A stretch of DNA of 64,000 nucleotides, from NCBI RefSeq assembly GCF_019977295.1, contig NZ_AP024651.1, positions 1,798,001-1,862,000 of the forward strand. Reading direction: 5' to 3'. Under the pieces are notes generated by a model, which was not told where the DNA came from, searched no databases, and saw only the letters and a program-made list of their open reading frames with translations. Shown here piece by piece: positions 8,148-14,235 of this stretch (positions within the stretch are counted from its first letter, which is position 1; every line of letters starts with the position of its first letter). This stretch comes from Arthrobacter sp. StoSoilB20. Its GTDB lineage: Bacteria > Actinomycetota > Actinomycetes > Actinomycetales > Micrococcaceae. The position numbers and the translations under genes were made by a program.

Positions 8148-9356
8148 TCAGCTGACAAGCGGCCTTTTGCGTTCCACCATGCCGCTGATCAGGGCCACGC
8201 CGAGGCCCAGTATGGCGAGCACGGCGCCCACCAGTGCCGGGGCCACATACCCCCATCCCCATGCGATCACGGTGCCGCCCAGGAAGGCTCCGAGGGCGTT
8301 GGCAATGTTGAGGGCAGAGTGGTTCAGCGAGGACGCCAGGGAAGCAGCGCCAGGGGCAGCATCCAGCAGGCGGGTCTGCAGTGCGGGTGTCAGCATCGAA
8401 CCGACGCCTCCAACGACGAAGGCCATGATGAATGCCGCCCAGGCCCAATGCGCCGCGATGGCGTAGACCACCAGGGCCACTGCGATCCCCGGCATCACCC
8501 AGTAGATGGTTCCCATGACGGATTTGTCCGCGATGCGTCCGCCCACGATGTTGCCTGCCACCATGCCGAGGCCATAGAGGGCCACCACGGCGGGAATGAG
8601 GCTCTCGGGGATTCCGGCCACCGAGGTCATGGTGTGCGCGATGTAGGTGTAGACGGCAAAGAAGCCGCCGAAACCAATGATGCCGATCAGCAGGGCCAGC
8701 CATACTTGGAGGCGCTTGAGGGCGCCGAGTTCGCGTCGGATGCTGGCATCCGGGTGGGCTGCTTCGAAGGGTACGAATTTCCACACCATGGCCACCGTCA
8801 GCAACCCGATGGCGCCCACAATGATGAACAGCAGCCGCCACCCGAATGTCTGTCCCACCCAGGTGGCCAGCGGTACGCCAATGACATTGGATACCGTGAG
8901 GCCGGCCATCACCATGGAGATCGCCCACCCGCGTTTGGTGGGAGCAACCAGGCCGGCAGCGATGACGGCTGCTACGCCGAAGAAGGCTCCGTGCGGAAGC
9001 CCTGAAGCGAAGCGGGAGAGCAGCATGAAGCCGTAGTCCGGTGCGACGAAGGATGTCAGGTTGGCCAAGGACAGGAACAGCATGAGTCCCAAGGCGAGGT
9101 GCTTTTTGGGGAGCTTGGCTCCAAAGGCGGCGAAGATCGGCGCGCCGATCACCACCCCCAGGGCGTAGGCCGAAATCAGGTTTCCTGCCTCGGGGGTGCT
9201 GATGCCGAGTCCCTCCTCCACTTCCTTCAGGAGGCCCATCATGGCGAACTCAGTGGTACCGATGGCAAAACCTCCCATGGCCAGTGCAAGGATGGCCAGG
9301 CCAAGGTGGCGCCTTGTTGCTTTGGCGGCGGTCGGCGGGGACGTGGTGGTAGTCAT
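8148..9356 (-). CDS. DHA1-type MFS transporter (AraJ/Cml-like)
   Basis: A 402-residue protein with twelve predicted membrane helices. After a 20-residue Thr/Ala-rich cytoplasmic N-terminus, it carries GGFAIGTTEFAMMGLL in helix 1, typical of the AraJ / chloramphenicol-resistance-like branch of DHA1 exporters. FAAFGAKLPKKHLALGLM is in the loop 2-3 signature, and MLSRFASGLPHGAFFGVAA follows. These export sugars or drugs with proton exchange; the true substrate is unknown. It ends in a basic tail (GMVERKRPLVS). It is divergent from the Nudix gene at 9490, with a 133-bp shared upstream region. Confidence 0.87.
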   Translation of the reverse strand: MTTTTSPPTAAKATRRHLGLAILALAMGGFAIGTTEFAMMGLLKEVEEGLGISTPEAGNLISAYALGVVIGAPIFAAFGAKLPKKHLALGLMLFLSLANLTSFVAPDYGFMLLSRFASGLPHGAFFGVAAVIAAGLVAPTKRGWAISMVMAGLTVSNVIGVPLATWVGQTFGWRLLFIIVGAIGLLTVAMVWKFVPFEAAHPDASIRRELGALKRLQVWLALLIGIIGFGGFFAVYTYIAHTMTSVAGIPESLIPAVVALYGLGMVAGNIVGGRIADKSVMGTIYWVMPGIAVALVVYAIAAHWAWAAFIMAFVVGGVGSMLTPALQTRLLDAAPGAASLASSLNHSALNIANALGAFLGGTVIAWGWGYVAPALVGAVLAILGLGVALISGMVERKRPLVS

Positions 9357-9477
9357 AACCCTGTTTCTTACGGTGTGCCTTGCGGCTGGGGAATCTGGAG
9401 AAAATCCGATAACAAGCTTAGTGCCGCGGCTTGTCCTTGGCCTCCGAATGTGATCATGCCCATCAAGTGACCCACCC

Positions 9478-9483
9478 TAGACT
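9478..9483 (+). promoter_or_regulatory. -10 hexamer of leaderless Nudix gene
   Basis: TAGACT, then 6 nt, then GTG at 9490. No separate Shine-Dalgarno can fit, because the G-run abuts the start codon. Confidence 0.6.
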
Positions 9484-9489
9484 GGGGGA

Positions 9490-9924
9490 GTGACTGCACT
9501 GATAAACGTTGTTGGAGCCGCGATCGTCGACTCCGTGGAAGCACCTACGCGCCTTCTTGCTGCCCGCCGCTCAGCACCCCCGCAGTTCGCCGGAATGTGG
9601 GAATTCCCTGGAGGAAAGGTAGAAGCCGGCGAAACTGCCGAGGCCGCCCTGCATCGTGAACTCGCCGAAGAGTTGGGCATTGAGGTCCGGCTCGGGCTGG
9701 AACTGGAGTCAGGCCGGCCTGAAGGGTGGGCCCTCAATGAACGGGCCGCCATGCGTGTTTGGTTCGCGGAACTTGTCGCCGGTGAGCCTGCGCCGTTGCA
9801 AGACCACGACGAACTCCGTTGGGTTTCGGTGGAGGATGATGACCAAGCGCTCGGCCTGGAGTGGATCCCGGCCGACTTTCCCATTGTTCGGGCGCTGCTG
9901 GACCGGGTGGCTGCGGCCGCCTAG
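9490..9924 (+). CDS. MutT-type Nudix hydrolase
   Basis: A 144-residue protein with a complete Nudix box at about residues 41-64 (GGKVEAGETAEAALHRELAE followed by ELGI), which binds Mg and hydrolyses nucleoside diphosphate-X bonds. FAGMWEFPGG before it and WIPADFPIV near the end are typical of the MutT branch that clears 8-oxo-dGTP to limit A-to-C transversions. The exact substrate is an inference. The GTG start fits the leaderless promoter. It is convergent with the radical SAM gene at a 60-bp distance. Confidence 0.87.
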   Translation: MTALINVVGAAIVDSVEAPTRLLAARRSAPPQFAGMWEFPGGKVEAGETAEAALHRELAEELGIEVRLGLELESGRPEGWALNERAAMRVWFAELVAGEPAPLQDHDELRWVSVEDDDQALGLEWIPADFPIVRALLDRVAAAA

Positions 9925-9984
9925 CAGCACCGCTGGTTGGCGCTGAGGGAGGTAAGACGGCAAGGACCAGGCGGTTCGACCAGC

Positions 9985-11067
9985 TTAGAACAGTGGCTGC
10001 TGCCCGGGGAGGGAAACATTGCCTGGACGGTTTTCGGCAGCTTGCGGACGGGCATTGCGATGACTGAACCCGGAGGTCCTGGTGTAGCCGTACTTTGCTT
10101 TGAAGTGGGTGATCCGGCCGGTCAACCAAGTGCTGTATTCCTTGGAGACGTAAGAGCCCTGTCCGTAGAGGCGGCGGTACTTTCCGACCAGTTCGGGGTG
10201 CTGGCCGGCCAGCCACTTCATGTACCACTCCCGCGTTCCCGGCTTCAGGTAAAGGGCGCCTGCGGTGACTCCGGTGGCGCCGGCCTTGGCGAGTTCGCTG
10301 AACAAGGAATCAAGGGCTTCGTCAGAGTCGGTCAGCCAAGGCAGGATGGGCATCGCCATGACGCCGCATCCCAATCCGGCATCCCGGAGCCGTGAGATGA
10401 GCTTGAGCCGTGCCCGGGGTGAGGGCGTGCCGGGTTCGACCAGTTCGGCGAGATCCTCATTGGTCATCGCGAGCGAAATGCCCAGGTCCACAGGGACCAT
10501 GGTGGCAGCGTGCTTGAGCAGGGGGATGTCCCTTGCCAGCAGGGTGCCCTTGGTCAGGATGGAAAACGGTGTGCCCGAGTCCGCAAGCGCACGGATGATC
10601 CCGGGCATCAGGGCGTAGCGACCTTCGGCCCGCTGGTAGGGATCCGTGTTGGTTCCCAAAGCAACTTGATGCCGTCCCCACGACGGCTTGGCGAGTTCCC
10701 TCCGCAATACTTCTGCGGCATTGACCTTTACTACCACCTCGGAATCAAAGTCCCGGCCGGCGTCGAACTCCAAATACGTATGGCTCTTGCGGGCGAAGCA
10801 GTAGACACACGCGTGGCTGCAGCCACGGTAAGGGTTCACGGTCCACTCAAACGGCATGGCCGAACCCGAAGGCACCTTGTTGAGCACTGACTTTGCGGTG
10901 ACCTCATGAAAGGTGACTCCGGAGAATTCGGGTGTCGAGATGGAACGCACCAGCCCGGCCAGCGGCAGTAGCGCATCCATGGCCGGGGCAGGGCCTGGAG
11001 CTGAAGTGCCGCCGTCGTCGGACGCCGGTCCACGGGTAGGTGACAGTGCTTGTGCGTCCCATCTCAT
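9985..11067 (-). CDS. Rv2578c-like radical SAM protein
   Basis: A 360-residue protein. The start at 11067 (MRWDAQALS) is chosen because the LexA-like box lies just upstream; the longer frame would translate through it. After a Pro/Gly-rich linker comes the radical SAM cluster motif C83-x3-C87-x2-C90 in NPYRGCSHACVYCFARKSH. Further along are TDPYQRAEGRYALMPGII, a GGE-like strand region and LGISLAMTNEDLAELVEP. The family is close to spore photoproduct lyase-like enzymes and its reaction is unknown. Ala/Gly linker and basic tail (YGYTRTSGFSHRN) complete it. The SOS-type box at 11077-11092 suggests a DNA-damage role. Confidence 0.87.
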   Translation of the reverse strand: MRWDAQALSPTRGPASDDGGTSAPGPAPAMDALLPLAGLVRSISTPEFSGVTFHEVTAKSVLNKVPSGSAMPFEWTVNPYRGCSHACVYCFARKSHTYLEFDAGRDFDSEVVVKVNAAEVLRRELAKPSWGRHQVALGTNTDPYQRAEGRYALMPGIIRALADSGTPFSILTKGTLLARDIPLLKHAATMVPVDLGISLAMTNEDLAELVEPGTPSPRARLKLISRLRDAGLGCGVMAMPILPWLTDSDEALDSLFSELAKAGATGVTAGALYLKPGTREWYMKWLAGQHPELVGKYRRLYGQGSYVSKEYSTWLTGRITHFKAKYGYTRTSGFSHRNARPQAAENRPGNVSLPGQQPLF

Positions 11068-11076
11068 GGTCTCTAT

Positions 11077-11092
11077 TCGAAGGTATGTTCGA
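11077..11092. promoter_or_regulatory. LexA (SOS) box candidate
   Basis: TCGAAGGTATGTTCGA matches the actinobacterial SOS box TCGAAC-N4-GTTCGA at 11 of 12 defined positions. It lies 9 bp upstream of the radical SAM start and 65 bp upstream of the divergent pcp gene. Confidence 0.7.
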
Positions 11093-11145
11093 ATGGATGT
11101 CAAGGACCCAGCGCCTGAAGTCTCCAATACCTAAGCGGGCGTTGC

Positions 11146-11151
11146 TAAGGT
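11146..11151 (+). promoter_or_regulatory. -10 hexamer of leaderless pcp promoter
   Basis: TAAGGT, 6-nt spacer, ATG at 11158. No ribosome-binding site is visible. Confidence 0.6.
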
Positions 11152-11157
11152 TGCCCC

Positions 11158-11799
11158 ATGATTCTGCTGACTGGTTTTGAACCGTTCGGCCAGGACGATG
11201 TCAATCCTTCCTGGCATGCCGTCCGCCGCGCGCAGGACATCCTCCGCGCTGAGGGGATCGAGGTCGAAGCCCGCGAGCTGCCCTGCGTCTTTGGTGAGTC
11301 GGCCACGGCACTGAGCGAAGCAGTTGGCACCATCAACCCGGACCTTGTGGTCTGTGTAGGCTTGGCCGGCGGCCGGGGCCGGATATCCCTGGAACGGGTT
11401 GCCATCAACTGCGATGATGCCCGGATCCCCGACAACAAAGGCCAAAAGCCTGTGGACGAGGAAATCGTCCCGGGCGGCCCCGCAGCGTACTTCTCCACCT
11501 TGCCCATCAAGGCCGCGCTGCGGGACCTCCAGATCGCAGGAATCAAAGGCGAGGTATCCCAGTCCGCAGGTACGTACGTGTGCAACCACGTTTTCTACGC
11601 CTTGATGCACCTGCTCGCATCGACCCCTGACGTCCGCGGAGGTTTCGTGCACATTCCGTATCTTCCGGACCAGGTATCCCCGGAAAGCGGAACCCCAAGC
11701 ATGTCCCTGGAAGCCGCGGCGGAGGGACTCGCCGTCGTGGTCCGGACCGCCTTAGGGACAAAGGTGGTTGCTGCCTTGAGCGCTGGCAGTATCCACTAG
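11158..11799 (+). CDS. pcp: Pyrrolidone-carboxylate peptidase
   Basis: A 213-residue cytosolic cysteine peptidase (family C15) that removes N-terminal pyroglutamate from peptides. The start MILLTGFEPFG is the family hallmark. The catalytic triad is visible: Glu79 in ISLERVAIN, Cys142 in AGTYVCNHVFY and His165 in GGFVHIPYLP. The length is normal. Its 3' end overlaps the convergent SIMPL gene by 4 bp. It shares a 90-bp divergent region with the radical SAM gene, so the SOS box could also affect it. Confidence 0.95.
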   Translation: MILLTGFEPFGQDDVNPSWHAVRRAQDILRAEGIEVEARELPCVFGESATALSEAVGTINPDLVVCVGLAGGRGRISLERVAINCDDARIPDNKGQKPVDEEIVPGGPAAYFSTLPIKAALRDLQIAGIKGEVSQSAGTYVCNHVFYALMHLLASTPDVRGGFVHIPYLPDQVSPESGTPSMSLEAAAEGLAVVVRTALGTKVVAALSAGSIH

Positions 11800-12425
11800 A
11801 GGAGCTCCCACTCCACAGTGACGCTGGCCGAGACAGCAGACTCCCCGGCTTCGACCGGCAGCGCTTCAGCGGAAAACGATGCCCTGACCATCCCGCCCAG
11901 TGGTATCGGGGCTCCATGTACCGGTTCCTGGGATATGGACTTGACCTGCCCCAAGCGGGCAGAAGCCAGGGCTGCGTACTGTTCGGCGCGTGCCAGGGCG
12001 TCCTTCCAGGCCGCTTCCTGCGCTTGTGCGTTCACCAGGGCTGGATCGGCAAAGCCTTGTTCAATTCCATTGATCCTGATGTCGTCACCGCCGGCCGCAA
12101 CAGCGGCTGCAATGGCCGCCGGAGCATGAGCGTGCGAACGGATGCCCACCTGCAGGTTTGTGGATGCAACATATGCCGCCACCTTCTGCCCTTGGCCTTC
12201 AACCCACACCAGATCGGCCCGCAGATTCAGTCCGCTGGTCCGGAGGTCGGCGTCAGTCACGCCGGCATCGCGTAAGCTCGCCGCAACAGCACCTGCCGCC
12301 TTGCCGGCGTCGCCATAAGCCTGCCCGGGAGTGGCCCTGCGCGTTTCAACGCCCAGGGTCAGTGTGACGAGATCCGGAACCGCTTTGGCGCTCGCAGTGC
12401 CGGTAACGGTGATGGTTCGCTTCAT
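11796..12425 (-). CDS. SIMPL domain (DUF541) protein
   Basis: A 209-residue protein starting MKRTITVTGTASAKAVPDLV, the typical SIMPL opening, with GDDIRINGIEQGFADP in the middle and a C-terminal beta strand SASVTVEWELL. No signal peptide is seen, although many SIMPL proteins are exported. The domain family is linked to oxidative-stress and protein-interaction roles, but no reaction is known. Its ATG overlaps the stop of the upstream small membrane protein gene (ATGA), so the two form an operon. It overlaps pcp at the 3' end. Confidence 0.87.
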   Translation of the reverse strand: MKRTITVTGTASAKAVPDLVTLTLGVETRRATPGQAYGDAGKAAGAVAASLRDAGVTDADLRTSGLNLRADLVWVEGQGQKVAAYVASTNLQVGIRSHAHAPAAIAAAVAAGGDDIRINGIEQGFADPALVNAQAQEAAWKDALARAEQYAALASARLGQVKSISQEPVHGAPIPLGGMVRASFSAEALPVEAGESAVSASVTVEWELL

Positions 12426-12871
12426 GAAGCCTCGTTTCCCTTGACGGCAGGGGCGTCCTGCCGATGGTGGTCACTGTCAATGTATCCGCCCGCCGCGAGC
12501 CCGGCCTGGCGTTCAAAGAAATTCCTCGACGCCGGGTTGCCGCTGCGGAGCATGGACCAACCCGCGGCGATTCCGTAGAGGGCAACGAACGGTAAGCCCA
12601 GGCAGTACGCGTATTGGGTGCTGTGCCGCTCCTCGTGGCCCAGTAGGACCGCATTGCTGCCGGCAATTCCGTGGGGTGCCCGGTAGAGAATGACGTTGCC
12701 CAGCGTGAATGCCCCCGCGTGGGGGAGCTTCCAGCCGTAACCGGCCGCGATCAGGAGCCCACGCGGTCCGCGCGACACCGTGGTTCGGGACGCGAGGGCG
12801 ACCACCAGTCCCAATGGGGTGGACAGATTCACGACGTTGGCCAGCTGCCTGAGCCGTTGCGCGGGTGTCAT
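12422..12871 (-). CDS. Small membrane protein with HExxH motif
   Basis: A 149-residue protein. The open frame extends to 12982, but ATG 12871 is preceded by TAGCAT and a 7-nt spacer, as for other leaderless genes here, and gives a clean N-terminus MTPAQRLRQL. It has a hydrophobic stretch near residues 18-32, then LGHEERHSTQYAYCLGLPF with an HExxH zincin-like motif, followed by a membrane helix (FVALYGIAAGWSML). The motif resembles short DUF4157-like segments. No third zinc ligand is evident, so activity is uncertain. It is coupled to the SIMPL gene. Confidence 0.72.
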   Translation of the reverse strand: MTPAQRLRQLANVVNLSTPLGLVVALASRTTVSRGPRGLLIAAGYGWKLPHAGAFTLGNVILYRAPHGIAGSNAVLLGHEERHSTQYAYCLGLPFVALYGIAAGWSMLRSGNPASRNFFERQAGLAAGGYIDSDHHRQDAPAVKGNEAS

Positions 12872-12878
12872 GGGGCCA

Positions 12879-12884
12879 ATGCTA
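12879..12884 (-). promoter_or_regulatory. -10 hexamer (minus strand) of HExxH protein gene
   Basis: On the minus strand TAGCAT is followed by 7 nt and the ATG at 12871, supporting the shorter start. Confidence 0.55.
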
Positions 12885-13071
12885 GACCCGCTGGCATTGC
12901 ACGTCGCGCTCCCGTTGCGGGGAATCAGCAAGCGACGGCGGTGGCTCGCCAACGCCGCCATGGCCCCGCCCACCAGCGGCATGCCCTGGCACCCGCGGTG
13001 GGCGCCGCCGTCGTGCCGTTCACATTGCGGGACGCGGGTTGGTGGGTTAAATCCCGTCCGCGACGTTCAAC

Positions 13072-13077
13072 TAGACT
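13072..13077 (+). promoter_or_regulatory. -10 hexamer for pheS leader transcript
   Basis: TAGACT lies about 95 nt before pheS and 8 nt before the GTG of a short leader ORF. There is no clear -35 box. Confidence 0.5.
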
Positions 13078-13078
13078 G

Positions 13079-13116
13079 AAGGGTAGTGCCTGCCGTCCGC
13101 GGCGAGCACTGCCCTT
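13079..13116 (+). promoter_or_regulatory. Attenuator-like hairpin in pheST leader
   Basis: An 11-bp stem pairs 13079-13089 with 13106-13116 (one G-U pair) and is followed by TCGTTTT. No plus-strand gene precedes it, so it is not an ordinary terminator of an upstream gene. Its place between a promoter and pheS suggests transcription attenuation. Confidence 0.5.
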
Positions 13117-13175
13117 TCGTTTTGCAGGCCTGCCTTGCCGGCCGCTCCCTACTCGTAGCTAAGAACAGTAGATGA
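13086..13175 (+). CDS. Candidate 29-residue pheST leader peptide
   Basis: GTG at 13086 opens a 29-codon frame whose TGA (13173-13175) overlaps the pheS ATG (ATGA). The start sits 8 nt after TAGACT, as in leaderless mRNAs. The peptide (PAVRGEHCPFVLQACLAG in its first part) has a single Phe, so it is not a classical Phe-rich leader. The overlap could give translational coupling, which would explain the lack of a ribosome site before pheS. This is an inference from sequence only. Confidence 0.4.
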   Translation: MPAVRGEHCPFVLQACLAGRSLLVAKNSR

Positions 13176-14233
13176 CTGACACTTTGCCAGGCGCTGCCAT
13201 CCCGAACCCGCTGGATGAAGCCGCCATCACCGCTGCCGTTGAGGACGCCGTTGCTGCAATAGCAGCCGCTTCCTCCCTCGAAGAACTCAAGGCGGTCCGC
13301 CTCGCCCACACCGGTGAGAAGTCGCCGCTGAGCCTTGCCAACCGTGAAATCGGTGGGCTCGCCAAGGAGCACAAGGCTGCGGCCGGCAAGCTCATGGGGT
13401 CCTCCCGTGGCCGCGTCAACCAGGCGCTCGCAGCCCGGACAGAGGTTCTCGAGGCCGAGAACGACGCCCGCATCCTGGTCGAAGAAACCGTGGATGTCAC
13501 CGCCGCTCCGCGTCGACGCCGGGCAGGTGCACGCCACCCGTTGTCCACCCTGCAGGACCGCGTCTCGGACATTTTTGTTGGCATGGGCTGGGAAATTGCC
13601 GAAGGGCCCGAGGTCGAGTCCGAGTGGTTCAACTTCGATGCCTTGAACTTCAAGCCGGACCACCCTGCCCGCGAAATGCAGGACACGTTCTTCGTGGAGC
13701 CCCCTGAGGCCCACCTGCTCATGCGCACGCACACCTCGCCTGTGCAGGTCCGCTCGATGCTGGAACGCGAAGTTCCCATCTACGTGCTGTGCCCGGGCAA
13801 GGTGTTCCGCACGGACGAACTCGACGCCACGCACACGCCGGTCTTCCACCAGTTCGAGGGTCTTGCGATCGACAAGAACCTCAGCATGGCCGACCTGCGC
13901 GGCACCTTGGAGCACTTCGCCCGCCAGATGTTCGGCGACGAAGCCTCCATCCGCCTGCGCCCCAACTACTTCCCGTTCACCGAGCCTTCCGCGGAACTGG
14001 ACATCTGGCACCCGGGTGCCAAGGGCGGTCCCCGCTGGATCGAGTGGGGTGGCTGCGGCATGGTCAACCCCAACGTCCTCCGGGCAGCCGGGATCGATCC
14101 GGACATCTATTCAGGTTTTGCTTTCGGCATGGGCATCGAGCGCACGCTCATGTTCCGCAACGAGGTTGGCGACATGCGCGACATGATCGAAGGCGACGTA
14201 CGTTTCAGCGAGCACTTCGGGATGGAGATCTAA
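13172..14233 (+). CDS. pheS: Phenylalanyl-tRNA synthetase alpha subunit
   Basis: A 353-residue class II synthetase subunit that, with PheT, charges tRNA-Phe as an alpha2beta2 complex. The N-terminal 90 residues form the coiled-coil tRNA-binding arm. The catalytic core has motif 2 VFRTDELDATHTPVFHQFEG and motif 3 GFAFGMGIERTLMF. The length is normal. The start ATG overlaps the end of a short leader ORF and lacks a strong Shine-Dalgarno. It is followed by pheT after 2 nt. Confidence 0.97.
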   Translation: MTDTLPGAAIPNPLDEAAITAAVEDAVAAIAAASSLEELKAVRLAHTGEKSPLSLANREIGGLAKEHKAAAGKLMGSSRGRVNQALAARTEVLEAENDARILVEETVDVTAAPRRRRAGARHPLSTLQDRVSDIFVGMGWEIAEGPEVESEWFNFDALNFKPDHPAREMQDTFFVEPPEAHLLMRTHTSPVQVRSMLEREVPIYVLCPGKVFRTDELDATHTPVFHQFEGLAIDKNLSMADLRGTLEHFARQMFGDEASIRLRPNYFPFTEPSAELDIWHPGAKGGPRWIEWGGCGMVNPNVLRAAGIDPDIYSGFAFGMGIERTLMFRNEVGDMRDMIEGDVRFSEHFGMEI

Positions 14234-14235
14234 CA

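Noticed and set aside
13021..13171. T-box riboswitch before pheS
   Set aside because: No T-box sequence or specifier stem could be recognised; only a simple hairpin and short ORF are present.
13789..14235. Upstream extension of the pheT frame into pheS
   Set aside because: Translation there is out of frame with pheS and gives unrelated sequence; the true GTG at 14236 gives MRIPLSWLREF.
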